The notes below the pieces were generated by a model. It saw only the letters and a program-made list of their open reading frames with translations, was not told the DNA's origin and made no database searches. From positions 310,001 through 374,000 of the forward strand of contig NZ_FNVA01000004.1 of the NCBI RefSeq assembly GCF_900108185.1: a stretch of 64,000 nt of DNA, given 5' to 3'. Positions 47,040 through 55,835 of the stretch are shown piece by piece; positions within the stretch are counted from its first letter, which is position 1; each line of letters opens with the position of its first letter. The stretch comes from Bryocella elongata. GTDB taxonomy: Bacteria; Acidobacteriota; Terriglobia; Terriglobales; Acidobacteriaceae. The translations under genes and the position numbers were made by a program.

Positions 47040-48431
47040 TTACGTGAGTGGCTTCAGGTCGCCCGCCACAGTCGGCAGCAGTTCTGCCACGGTGGGATGG
47101 ATGTGCACCGCGTGCTGGAGCGTTGTGTACGGAGCCTTCGCATACATCAGATCGACGATTGCGTGGATGGCCTCGTCCCCGCCGACGCCGAAGATGGTGG
47201 CGCCGAGGATCTCTTTGCTGTCGGCGTCGGCAAGGATCTTCATGAAGCCGAAGCTCTCGCCCTTCTCGACCGCGCGGCCTACACGAGTCATCGCGCGGCG
47301 TCCGACGAGTGCGTTGCGTCCTGACTTCTTCACCTCGACTTCGGTCATTCCAACCTGTGCCACAGGCGGATCGGTATAGAGCGCATGGGCCTGTATGCGG
47401 TCCGTGACGCGCCGCTTGGCTCCATCGATCAGGTTGTCGGCTACGATCTCGAAGTCGTTGTAGGAGGTGTGCGTGAACGCGCCGCGCTTATTGCAATCTC
47501 CGAGCGCGTAGATGTGAGGCACGTTGGTCTGCAGCTCATCGTTGACGGGTGTGTAGCCCCGGTCGTCGACGATCACCCCCGCAGCTTCGAGGCCAAGATC
47601 CTGTGTGTTGGGAGTTCGCCCGACCGCGAGGAGAACATGCGAACCTTGCACAGCTGGTTCGCCCTCATTGCAATTCACATGGACCTGCACACCGCCTTTG
47701 GCCCCGGGAGCCATGGCGATGCACTCCGCATTGAGGCGAAGGCCGATGTCCTCCTGCGTGAACAACTCGATCAGGGCATCCGTAACGTCGGGATCCTCGT
47801 GTGCTGCAAGGCGGGGTCCCATCTCGACCACGGTGACCTTACTGCCGAAGCGGCGGAACATCTGCGCGAACTCCAGGCCGATATAGCCACCACCTACGAC
47901 GACCAGATGGTCAGGGACCTCCTGCATCGCCAGCAACGTGGTGTTGGTGAGGAAAGGAACGTCGTGCACACCCTTGAGGTCGGGGACAGCCGCCCGGGTG
48001 CCGACGTTGAGGAAGATACGCTCGCCTTCGATCTCAGCGGTGTCCTCGCCCTTGACATTCAACGTGGTAGGTGACGTGAAATGGGCGGTGCCTTTAAAGA
48101 CAGTGATGTTTGGCGTACTGCGCAGCATTTTCTCGATACCGTTTCGAGAGGACATTACGACCTTCTGCGTGCGCAGCTGAACCTCCGGCATGGACACGGT
48201 GACCTCGCCGGCGTGGTGCACGCCCCAGCGGACGGACTCGCGAACACGGTGTGCAGTCTCGGCGCTGGCAATCATCGTCTTCGTGGGGGTACAGCCGACG
48301 TTGACACACGTGCCCCCGAAGAACTTCCGCTCGACGATCGCGACGCGCCTTCCTGCGTTCGCCAACCGCACAGCCAGAAAAGGGCCAGCCTGGCCAGAGC
48401 CCACCACGATGTCATCGAAGCGCTGCGTCAT
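47040..48431 (-). CDS. FAD-dependent pyridine nucleotide-disulfide oxidoreductase (mercuric-reductase-like)
   Basis: 463 residues. FAD site DIVVGSGQAGPFLAVRLANAG, redox disulfide C42-x4-C47 (GGTCVNVGCTPTK), NAD(P) site VVVGGGYIGLEFAQMFRR, GD motif in IYALGDCN and a C-terminal dimer domain with HIHPTVAELL. The full-length fold matches the lipoamide-dehydrogenase/MerA group, but there is no MerA N-terminal metal domain and no C-terminal vicinal cysteines. Substrate not known. It overlaps the DUF4126 gene by four bases. Confidence 0.88.
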   Translation of the reverse strand: MTQRFDDIVVGSGQAGPFLAVRLANAGRRVAIVERKFFGGTCVNVGCTPTKTMIASAETAHRVRESVRWGVHHAGEVTVSMPEVQLRTQKVVMSSRNGIEKMLRSTPNITVFKGTAHFTSPTTLNVKGEDTAEIEGERIFLNVGTRAAVPDLKGVHDVPFLTNTTLLAMQEVPDHLVVVGGGYIGLEFAQMFRRFGSKVTVVEMGPRLAAHEDPDVTDALIELFTQEDIGLRLNAECIAMAPGAKGGVQVHVNCNEGEPAVQGSHVLLAVGRTPNTQDLGLEAAGVIVDDRGYTPVNDELQTNVPHIYALGDCNKRGAFTHTSYNDFEIVADNLIDGAKRRVTDRIQAHALYTDPPVAQVGMTEVEVKKSGRNALVGRRAMTRVGRAVEKGESFGFMKILADADSKEILGATIFGVGGDEAIHAIVDLMYAKAPYTTLQHAVHIHPTVAELLPTVAGDLKPLT

Positions 48432-48898
48432 AAAAGAAACCTCACGATCAGAATGGCACTGCCGACTGTGATGCAGTCTTCGAGCAAGGCGATGGGGAGA
48501 TCTTTTCCGCCGATGGCCCGGACGAGACGGCCGCGGAACTCCGCACCGCCCAGGGTTCCCACTACGGCTCCGCCAGCTCCCAGCAATGCCCCCGCGACGG
48601 TTGCTGCGTGAGCGGTGCCAATCGCGGCTCCTGAAAGTGCTCCTGTAAGCACGCGGGTGATGAACTGCGGCGGTACCTTGCGGCTGGGCGTGTTTGGGAG
48701 CTTGTCATTGATGATCTCGCCGAGTGCCGCGACGGTGAAGATCCATGGCGTCCACTGGTACCCAAGCCAGCCTAGCCACGTGCCACCCAAGGAGAGGAGC
48801 CCAAGCCGCGTAGCCCAGCTCACGGCTGCAGGGGCGGAAATGGCACGGAGTCCTGCGACGACGCCGATCAGAAATGCAGCAATAAGAATGTTCATCAT
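48428..48898 (-). CDS. DUF4126 family membrane protein
   Basis: About 156 residues with four or more hydrophobic segments (LIAAFLIGVVAGLRAISAPA, WIFTVAALGEIINDKLP, VAGALLGAGGAVVGTLGG). GLR-A near the N-terminus, E-I-N-DKLP and the final IALLEDCITVG are conserved with the paralogue at 50.2 kb. Function unknown. It is the first gene in a two-gene operon with the flavoprotein. Start Met 1 or 2 cannot be separated. Confidence 0.8.
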   Translation of the reverse strand: MMNILIAAFLIGVVAGLRAISAPAAVSWATRLGLLSLGGTWLGWLGYQWTPWIFTVAALGEIINDKLPNTPSRKVPPQFITRVLTGALSGAAIGTAHAATVAGALLGAGGAVVGTLGGAEFRGRLVRAIGGKDLPIALLEDCITVGSAILIVRFLL

Positions 48899-49128
48899 TC
48901 CTCCGAGTTACTTACAGCCGGTTGCTCGTCACGGATAGGAGTCTAATGCCGCCGCTTAGGTTCTGGAAGGGTTGAAAAGAGAGGCATCTTCCACTCATTT
49001 CGAGGTGTATCCAAATGCAACCGGGGAGCTAAGGCTCAGGCGGAGCAGAGAAAATTCGCGTGAAGCTGAAACTGTGAGTCGGGCGGGGCATCGAACGCAC
49101 GTGGTCGTGTCATCGGAGGATCTGGAGA

Positions 49129-50058
49129 GTGAAGGCGCTGGAATTTGTCGATGCAGCTACGGATGTTCGACTGGTGCAGACGGATAGGGAGCGTCCGGCC
49201 CCCGGGGACGGTGAGCTTCTGATTCGCGTTCGCGCGGCTGGCATCATTCCCACCGAGCGGCTATGGTATCCGACCCTCTGTACGCAGGACGGTGTTCCGC
49301 GCCGGCAGGTGATTCCTGCTCATGAGTTTGCCGGTGAAGTCGTGGAGGATGCTGGCGGGTCGCGAGGATTCAAGCCGGGAGACCTGATCTTTGGAATGAA
49401 CGGCTGGTTCAAGGACGGCGCCCTGGCCGAATACACGCTGGCCGTACCGGGCAGCCTCGCGAAGATTCCACCGGGAATTTCGTTGGAGCAGGCGGCAAGC
49501 GTTCCGATCAGCGCGCTGACCGCATGGCAAGGGCTGTATGAGAGGGCTAACGTACGTGCCGGGGAGCGCGTGCTGGTCCTGGGGGCTGCAGGGGCAGTGG
49601 GACTGTATGCGGTTCAACTGGCTGCGATTCGTGGAGCAAAGGTGGTAGCGACGCTCTCCGCGCAGGACTTTGCTGTCGTGGAGGCGTTAGGCGCGTCCCA
49701 ACTCATCGACTACAGGTCGCAAAGGTTCGAGGAGCTCGCAGGTCCGGTGGACGTGATCTTCGATACCGTGGGTGGAGACTCGCTCGAGCGCTCGTGGAGC
49801 TTGCTCAAACCGGGCGGGCGGGTCATCACCATCGCCTCGAGCAGCGGGAGTTCGACCGATCCCCGGACCCGTGAAGCCTTTTTGCTTGTGAAGCCAATCT
49901 CCTCGCAACTTTCGGAGATGGCAGGTTGGTTGCACGCTGGTCGGCTGAAAGCCTTCGTGAAGTCGGTCGTCCCGTTCTCCGAAGCGAAGTCGGTCTTTTC
50001 TGGAACGGAGATTCCTGGCTCCCGGAGGCTCGGGAAGATCGTGGTTACTACAACGTGA
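49129..50058 (+). CDS. Zinc-less MDR oxidoreductase (quinone-oxidoreductase-like)
   Basis: 309 residues. GroES-like N-terminus (GELLIRVRAAGIIPTERLWY, IPAHEFAGEV) and Rossmann domain with VLVLGAAGAVGLYAVQLAAIRGAKVV. No structural-zinc cysteines or catalytic zinc ligands are present, which places it with NADP-dependent quinone or enone reductases. GTG start at 49129 with GGAG upstream. It is followed 110 bases later by a DUF4126 gene. Confidence 0.87.
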   Translation: MKALEFVDAATDVRLVQTDRERPAPGDGELLIRVRAAGIIPTERLWYPTLCTQDGVPRRQVIPAHEFAGEVVEDAGGSRGFKPGDLIFGMNGWFKDGALAEYTLAVPGSLAKIPPGISLEQAASVPISALTAWQGLYERANVRAGERVLVLGAAGAVGLYAVQLAAIRGAKVVATLSAQDFAVVEALGASQLIDYRSQRFEELAGPVDVIFDTVGGDSLERSWSLLKPGGRVITIASSSGSSTDPRTREAFLLVKPISSQLSEMAGWLHAGRLKAFVKSVVPFSEAKSVFSGTEIPGSRRLGKIVVTTT

Positions 50059-50168
50059 TAGTCGTCTGAACCCGCCAAAAGGGTCGTTTTTACACGGTCT
50101 CTCCAGGGCTTTCGAGTTTTGGCTCTGCGACATAACCTCCGTGAGCGGCGTCTTCGGTGGGGGGCTCC

Positions 50169-50639
50169 ATGTTTCTGCTTTTTCTCGCGCTCTGTGAGGG
50201 ATGCCTCGCGGGCCTCCGTCCATTCACGACCGCAGCAATCCTCAGTTGGGCTATTCATTTCAGTGCACTTGAGCTGTCGGGGACCTCGCTGGCCGTATGT
50301 GGCACATGGTGGCTGCCGATCACGCTTTCCGTCTTAGCGATAGCCGAGTTGATTCGCGACAAGCTCTCCACGACGCGTTGTCGTCGCTCGCGAGCGCAGT
50401 TCGCACTCCGTTTGTGTGTTGGTCTCTTCTGCGGGGCTGCGCTGTCGATGCCACACAGCGTTCCCTGGTGGCCCATGGTGATCGGGGCTGTAGGGGCGAC
50501 GATCGGAACCTTTGCGGGGTCAACGCTCCGGCGCGCACTGTCGCGGGCTCTCGACGGAGACATGCCGATTGCCTTCCTGGAAGACGCCGTAGCGATCTTC
50601 GGCGGACTTAGCATCCTGAGTCAGATTTGTTACAAGTGA
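50169..50639 (+). CDS. Second DUF4126 family membrane protein
   Basis: 156 residues from the ATG at 50169 (a GTG at 50157 is possible). It repeats the pattern of the 48.4 kb protein: GCLAGLRPFTTAAILSWAI, LSVLAIAELIRDKLSTT, GAVGATIGTFAGSTLRRALS and DMPIAFLEDAVAIFGG. It ends by overlapping the stop of the opposite-strand kinase gene by ten bases. Both family members sit next to a redox enzyme gene; no function is known. Confidence 0.78.
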   Translation: MFLLFLALCEGCLAGLRPFTTAAILSWAIHFSALELSGTSLAVCGTWWLPITLSVLAIAELIRDKLSTTRCRRSRAQFALRLCVGLFCGAALSMPHSVPWWPMVIGAVGATIGTFAGSTLRRALSRALDGDMPIAFLEDAVAIFGGLSILSQICYK

Positions 50640-53600
50640 GTGGGGCGTCCCGACGGGGGTAAACTCTCGTCCCCGGTGCGGCCTGGGGCGTCACTGCGAT
50701 GAGTGTCCCCGACCGCGGTAGCTGAGCCAAGCTTGACGAGATAGCGCCACAAGGTGATCCACGGAGCCAGCCAGGACTGGTGATGGGTTCGTGCATGCGA
50801 TTCGTAGATCAGCGGAGCATCCAGCTTCACGTCCACCAGGGTGCCCGTATCGGGACGGGTGTGCAGATGGAAGTTGGCGCCGATTTTCCTCGCACGTTCC
50901 CGCATGCCGGTTAGGCCCCAGTGTCCTTCACGGGCGCCGAAGCGCATCACGGCATCCGGGATACCTTGTCCGTTGTCGGAGATGATGATCCGGAAGCGTT
51001 CGGGCTTGTAATAAAGCCACACCTCGATGCGCGTAGCCTTGGCGTGCCGAAACGCATTGTTGAGAGCTTCGCGGCCAAGGTAGGCAAGCTCTTCCTGAGC
51101 GATGGCCTGCATGGCGCGCGGCTCGCCCTGCACGGTGATTGTGTACTCGCAGGGGTACAACTGGTAGAGAGTCTCGCAGGCCGCCGCGAAGATACGATTC
51201 AGCTCTGGCGAAGCCATCGTCGCGCGCAGGCTTACGAGACGTTCGCGGCCTTCGCGCATGATGTCGTCAGACTGCTTCAGTGCATCTTCCAGCAGGCCAC
51301 GTGCTGCGGTGTCTTCCGGGATCTGATCGACACCCATCTGGAAGAAGAGGATGAGGGCGTGGAAGCTCTGCAGCAGTGTGTCGTGGAGTTCACGGGCGAT
51401 GGCCGTGCGTTCAATCAGCCGCTCTTCTGAACGCATGTTTGCCTGGGAGATGAGGAAGTGGATGCGGGCGCGATAGATCCAGACGCCAAGCAGAAGGAAC
51501 GAGACGAAGAAGGCGATTTTGAATGGCCAGCTCTGCCATAGCAAGGGGCGTACCGTGATGGTCTGTGTGCTGTCAATTGCGTCCCAGCTGCCGTTTCCGT
51601 TCGTCGCCATGACGCGGAAGCGATAGGTTCCCGGAGCCAGATTCGTGTAGACCGCCGCGTGTTCGCCCGTTGGCGCGCTCCAGCCCTCGTCGAAGTTTTC
51701 GAGCTGATATCGAAACTGAATTCGCGTGGGATCCCGCAGGTAGATGCCGGTGTAGTGGAAGACGACGCGGCGGGAGCCCGCCGGGATGAGTGCCCCGGAG
51801 CCCATAGGGACGGGGCCGGCGTCCGTTTCGACACTCTGGATCTGCGGAGCTGCGGGTTGCAGGTCCTGGTCAGGTAGTTGGGCTCCAGCTCCAATGCCGG
51901 AGGCAGTCGAGAACCACGTCCGGCCGTGGCTGTCCGCAACCATCACCCGCGAACGGACATCTCCTTCCGAACTCTGAAGGCCATCGGGAGGACCAAACAG
52001 GCGAACCTGCTCCTGTCTCACGCGGCCTTCGATGAGAATTGCCGCCGGCACGGACAGCAGCTGCGTTCTCGTTGCAATCCACAGTCGCCCCTGAGGGTCA
52101 CGCAGGACACCCCTTACAGGCCCCTCAAGAGTCGGCACGATGACGCTCCGCAGTTGGTCCCCTTGCATCATGGCGAGGCCGGAACTTGTACCGATCCAGA
52201 GGATTCCGGTGGGATCCTCCGCAAGAGAAGTGATCTCGGACGAAGGCAAGCCGTCTTGGTACTTCCACGTCTTCCATGAGAGACCATCCCACAGGCTGAG
52301 GCCCTCCGGCGTGCCGATCCATAGCCGATGACGGGCATCTTCCTCGATCGCAGAGACTGCTTTCGACGCCAGACCGTCCGAGCGGGTGAAGGTGGTGAAG
52401 TGGCCATGGTCGAAATGGCTGAGGCCCCGGGTGAGAGTTCCCGCCCAGACGCTGCCATCGTGAGCCGTCCTCACTGCGAAGACATTGTCTTCTGAGAGTC
52501 CATCACGGGTGGTGAACGTTGTCGGAGCAAAACCCTCACCCTCAAAGCGCAGACGCGTGAGTCCTCCTCGTTGCCTGCCGATCCATAGGCCGTCGCGGTC
52601 GCCGTCGATCGAATACACCACGTCATGGTCCAGCCCGGCGAGTGTCACCGGATGGGGGACGCCGTCGCGTTCCCAGTACAGGCCGCCGTCGATCGGGGCG
52701 AACCAGGTGCGGTCGTGAGTATCGGCGTACACGGGACCATAGCGGCCAGAGGGGAAGCCATCCTCTGCGCCGAAGTGGAGGATCGGGGTTTCGGAGATGC
52801 GCTCGAGTGCGTCGCCGTCACCGAACCAGAGATCGCCTTGCTGATCCTCAAAGAGTGCGGTGATGGCCACTTGCCCCTTGGCCTTTGCGAGCCAGGCGGC
52901 GGTGCTGCCGTCATAGTGGATCAACCCATGCTGAGTACCGATCCAGAGGTGGTGCTCGTGGTCCTGGGCCATCGAGAGCACCTGCTCATGTTGCATGTCC
53001 GGAGGGAGCAAGGGGATGACAACCCGTTGGCCGTTCCAGAGGGCCACACCGTTGTCGGTGCCGATCCATACCGTTCCATCCTGCATCGGGAGGAAGCAGT
53101 TCACCTTCAGGTCGGGCACGCCCTCGGTGATCGGCGTGGCGACATTGTCCTTCCAGGTGATGATGCCGCTTTCCCTTGTTCCGATCCAGAGGCGACCGTC
53201 GGCGGCCTGAGCCATCGCAATGAGAAGCGCCGTAGTGTGGAGTGGGAACTGCTCGATCGTTCCGCCTTTTAATCGCATCAGTCCATGGAATAGCCCGACG
53301 GCGTAAAGGCCTCTGTCGTTAGCGGCGGCCATCGACGTAATCGCAGGCTCGCGATGTGAGATCGAGAGCGCAATCTCAAACTGCCCGTTGGTGTAATGAA
53401 TCAGCCGTGCATCCTGGCAATAGATCCAGAGCGAGCCGTCGCGATCGAGAGTGAGGCTGAGCACGTGGCGGATCGGCGCCATCGTGCGCACCGGAGGTTG
53501 CATGGTCTGGAACGTAAATCCGTCGAAGCGCTGCAGCCCGTTGTCAGAACCCGTCCACAGATATCCGTCCGGAGTCTGTGCAATCGCATTGATGCGTCCT

Positions 53601-53776
53601 CCGTACAGGCCCTCTGTGCTGCTCCAGCGGTGTGTCAGATACTCTCGCATGGAGGCGTGCGCCGCTGCCGACGGAGCTGGCATCACCTGGGCTGCAAGTG
53701 ACCCGGACATCAGCCAGAGGAGCATCAGGAAAGGGAAGCGCCGCTCCGTCCTAAGGAAGAAACTGGAACTGATCAA
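50630..53776 (-). CDS. Beta-propeller two-component histidine kinase (Y_Y_Y, HisKA_3)
   Basis: 1,048 residues. After a signal segment come about a dozen propeller repeats of the form DGYLWTGSDNGLQRFDG across ~residues 45-625, a Y_Y_Y-like domain (IQFRYQLENFDEGW), one membrane helix (KIAFFVSFLLLGVWIY), HisKA_3 with H798 (RELHDTLLQSFHALILFF) and HATPase (LNNAFRHAKAT, ISDNGQGIP, GLTGMRERARKIG). A 60-residue basic tail follows. The TTG start has a strong GGAGGTGA six bases upstream. It overlaps the lipoprotein gene by 26 bases. It should phosphorylate the NarL-type regulator encoded first in this operon. Confidence 0.92.
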   Translation of the reverse strand: MISSSFFLRTERRFPFLMLLWLMSGSLAAQVMPAPSAAAHASMREYLTHRWSSTEGLYGGRINAIAQTPDGYLWTGSDNGLQRFDGFTFQTMQPPVRTMAPIRHVLSLTLDRDGSLWIYCQDARLIHYTNGQFEIALSISHREPAITSMAAANDRGLYAVGLFHGLMRLKGGTIEQFPLHTTALLIAMAQAADGRLWIGTRESGIITWKDNVATPITEGVPDLKVNCFLPMQDGTVWIGTDNGVALWNGQRVVIPLLPPDMQHEQVLSMAQDHEHHLWIGTQHGLIHYDGSTAAWLAKAKGQVAITALFEDQQGDLWFGDGDALERISETPILHFGAEDGFPSGRYGPVYADTHDRTWFAPIDGGLYWERDGVPHPVTLAGLDHDVVYSIDGDRDGLWIGRQRGGLTRLRFEGEGFAPTTFTTRDGLSEDNVFAVRTAHDGSVWAGTLTRGLSHFDHGHFTTFTRSDGLASKAVSAIEEDARHRLWIGTPEGLSLWDGLSWKTWKYQDGLPSSEITSLAEDPTGILWIGTSSGLAMMQGDQLRSVIVPTLEGPVRGVLRDPQGRLWIATRTQLLSVPAAILIEGRVRQEQVRLFGPPDGLQSSEGDVRSRVMVADSHGRTWFSTASGIGAGAQLPDQDLQPAAPQIQSVETDAGPVPMGSGALIPAGSRRVVFHYTGIYLRDPTRIQFRYQLENFDEGWSAPTGEHAAVYTNLAPGTYRFRVMATNGNGSWDAIDSTQTITVRPLLWQSWPFKIAFFVSFLLLGVWIYRARIHFLISQANMRSEERLIERTAIARELHDTLLQSFHALILFFQMGVDQIPEDTAARGLLEDALKQSDDIMREGRERLVSLRATMASPELNRIFAAACETLYQLYPCEYTITVQGEPRAMQAIAQEELAYLGREALNNAFRHAKATRIEVWLYYKPERFRIIISDNGQGIPDAVMRFGAREGHWGLTGMRERARKIGANFHLHTRPDTGTLVDVKLDAPLIYESHARTHHQSWLAPWITLWRYLVKLGSATAVGDTHRSDAPGRTGDESLPPSGRPTHL

Positions 53777-54794
53777 TGATCACCTCCGTCTCTTTTTGCT
53801 CCGGCACGGGTGCATACGGAAAGACACACAGGGTGATGTAGGCCTTTTCTATACCTGGGCTGGGAACGTTGGTCGTAAATCGCCACGCGGAGATCGACGC
53901 TTTGTCATTGCTGGCGTCGCGGTCGGTGCGAAAGTCCACGCTGCCCGGTGACCAGTGGAAGGACATTGTCACGGGACCGGAGGGGATCTCGAACCGGTAG
54001 ACGTTGGAAGGGATATAGAAGGGCTGAGTGACGTACTCGCCGTTCTTACTGTTGGGCACACCCCAACGGCTCACGTGGACGTCGATCTCGTGGTGGCTGT
54101 CGCCATCGCGCTCATCCTGCCAGGTGTTGAGGCTCAGCATTGTGGCTGGCTCAAGATGCCCGATATCCCGTATATGGAACAGGTAGGTCCCGTAACCCAG
54201 GGTGCGAAGCGTGCGAACCTCCGCACAGCTCCAGTCCGACCCTTCTCGTCGCACGGCGAGGTGTAGGGAGCCCCGATCGTCCAGCCACACATTCTGGGGG
54301 CGATATTGGTGCGTTCCTCCGCCGTTGGGGCTGCTGACCGCTCGGACGTCCCAGTCGTACCCGCTGAAGGACAGCGTGTAGGTTCGGCGGGGCGACGGCG
54401 TGCCTGAAACCCGGCGCAGGCCGAGCACGTCGGCTCCGACCGGGGGGAGATCCGGGCGCACGTCGAGTGGTTTGTATCCCGGAGCCACGAGCAAAGCTGC
54501 ATACTCCATCCCGAGGTGCGTTGGGCTGGTCCAGGAACCGTCTTTCGAGATCGCGGTGAAGGGATGCTCAGCCTGCGGCTGCACCCACCAGCGGTCTCCC
54601 GAGTGCGCGTACAGAACGATGCGACTTTTGCGAGGAGCGGCTGTGACCTTTCCCGAGAGGATGCCGGCTGAGTCGGCTCCGCCGCGATCCGCAATCGGGA
54701 CCGCAGTAAAGTCGACGCTGCAGGGAGCCGTGTGGCAGCTGCTGAGCAGGAAGGATACGGAGATTACGACGATCGCGGCCCAGCGGCGCATCAT
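53751..54794 (-). CDS. GH16-like lipoprotein lacking one catalytic residue
   Basis: 347 residues with a lipobox ending at C20 (VSFLLSSC). A ~100-residue N-terminal part is unrecognised. The second half looks like a GH16-type jelly roll: YRPQNVWLDDRGSLHLAVRR, CAEVRTLRTLGYGTYLFHIR, then E236-I-D238-V-H240 where GH16 enzymes have E-x-D-x-E. The nucleophile-type Glu is kept but the acid/base Glu is His, so it may bind a glycan without cutting it. Sitting between the response regulator and the propeller kinase genes, it may present a ligand to the kinase (inference). Confidence 0.7.
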   Translation of the reverse strand: MMRRWAAIVVISVSFLLSSCHTAPCSVDFTAVPIADRGGADSAGILSGKVTAAPRKSRIVLYAHSGDRWWVQPQAEHPFTAISKDGSWTSPTHLGMEYAALLVAPGYKPLDVRPDLPPVGADVLGLRRVSGTPSPRRTYTLSFSGYDWDVRAVSSPNGGGTHQYRPQNVWLDDRGSLHLAVRREGSDWSCAEVRTLRTLGYGTYLFHIRDIGHLEPATMLSLNTWQDERDGDSHHEIDVHVSRWGVPNSKNGEYVTQPFYIPSNVYRFEIPSGPVTMSFHWSPGSVDFRTDRDASNDKASISAWRFTTNVPSPGIEKAYITLCVFPYAPVPEQKETEVIIDQFQFLP

Positions 54795-54800
54795 CGCATC

Positions 54801-55430
54801 TTAGCCCTCAATGATGCCCCGGCGCAGGCCGATCATCACCGCGTGCGTACGGTCGCTCGCATTCAACTTGGAAAGAATATTCCGGACGTGGCCCTTCACC
54901 GTGTGCTCGGAGACCCGAAGGCAGTCTGCGATGAGCTTGTTCGAGTTTCCCGAGGCAATCGATTCGAGCACATCCACCTCTCGCTCGGTAAGCAGATCGT
55001 CGCCGGCGTGCTCGGCCATCGTGGTGGCAATCTCTGACGGAATGCGTCGATGGCCCGAGTGAACAAGCCGGATCGTGTCGACGAGCTCGGTGCGCAGCAT
55101 GCTCTTGAGCAGGTAGCCGGAGGCTCCGGCCTTGAAGGCCCGCAGCGCCTGGACGTCGCCGCCGTAGGTCGTCAGCACGATGATCCTGGCAGTCGGGAAG
55201 TCGCGACGGATCTCCGCGATGGCCTCGATACCGTTCTGCTTGGGCAGACGCAGGTCCATCAAAGTTACGTCGGGCCGGTGCGCGCGATAGGCCGCGACAG
55301 CCTCCTGGCCATCGGAGGCTTCGGCGACTACGGTCATGCCTGACTGGGTGTTGATCGAGGCCGAGATCCCGGCGCGGAGCAGCGGATGATCGTCCACGGT
55401 AAGCACGCGAATCGGTTGCGTAGAAGTCAT
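54801..55430 (-). CDS. NarL/FixJ-family response regulator
   Basis: 209 residues: receiver with D59 (VTLMDLRLPKQNG) and Lys in YLLKSML, and a LuxR-type HTH at the C-terminus (LTEREVDVLESIASGNSNKL, VSEHTVKGHVRNILSKLN). AGGAGG stands seven bases before the ATG. It is followed after six bases by the GH16-like lipoprotein and then the propeller kinase, its probable partner. Confidence 0.94.
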   Translation of the reverse strand: MTSTQPIRVLTVDDHPLLRAGISASINTQSGMTVVAEASDGQEAVAAYRAHRPDVTLMDLRLPKQNGIEAIAEIRRDFPTARIIVLTTYGGDVQALRAFKAGASGYLLKSMLRTELVDTIRLVHSGHRRIPSEIATTMAEHAGDDLLTEREVDVLESIASGNSNKLIADCLRVSEHTVKGHVRNILSKLNASDRTHAVMIGLRRGIIEG

Positions 55431-55835
55431 AGCGCCTCCTTACTAAAGGACCGACCGATAATGCAGGATATATCGGAAGGTATGGCTCCAGAAGCCCCGA
55501 AAGTATTGGCAGTTGGCTGCCCATGCCAGTAGTTCGGGCTATGGCCTCCAGCTTGCGCCGGTTTCGGGCCTCTGATCTAATTGCGGCGTGAAGCTTTTGC
55601 TCAGGCTCTGTTGTTGCTGCGCTCCGTCTTGTGACGTCGAGCGCGGCTGCCTGTGTTGTTGCTAGCCGCTTCACTCCTCTCACAACCTCGGTGCTCGCAA
55701 GCCTGCTGGCCTGCGTCTGAAGCCAGCGCTGCGTGAGCGCTGCTTCAGGGATTCCCGGGCTTTGCCAGCGCGGAAATCCAATTCCTCCCAGATTCCATCA
55801 CGTTGTGCAGCTCCTGTGCTGCGCATGGAGCCATT
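55431..55835. other. Divergent intergenic region with two structured elements
   Basis: 405 bases between the NarL gene and the TlpA-like gene without a credible coding frame. CCGATA at 55455-55460 and TATCGG at 55471-55476 form a 6-base inverted repeat close to the regulator start, a possible operator. A longer hairpin lies at 55717-55748. GGAG before ATG 55836 serves the thioredoxin gene. Confidence 0.5.
55717..55748. repeat. 13-bp-stem hairpin upstream of the TlpA-like gene
   Basis: CTGAAGC-C-AGCGCT, loop GCGTG, AGCGCT-GCTTCAG: thirteen pairs with one bulged C. It lies 88 bases before the start codon. It could be a leader structure, an attenuator or a dispersed repeat element; no T-run follows. 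Confidence 0.5.

Noticed and set aside
47040-48431. Mercury-resistance (merA) assignment
   Set aside because: No N-terminal HMA domain, no C-terminal vicinal cysteines and no other mer genes nearby.
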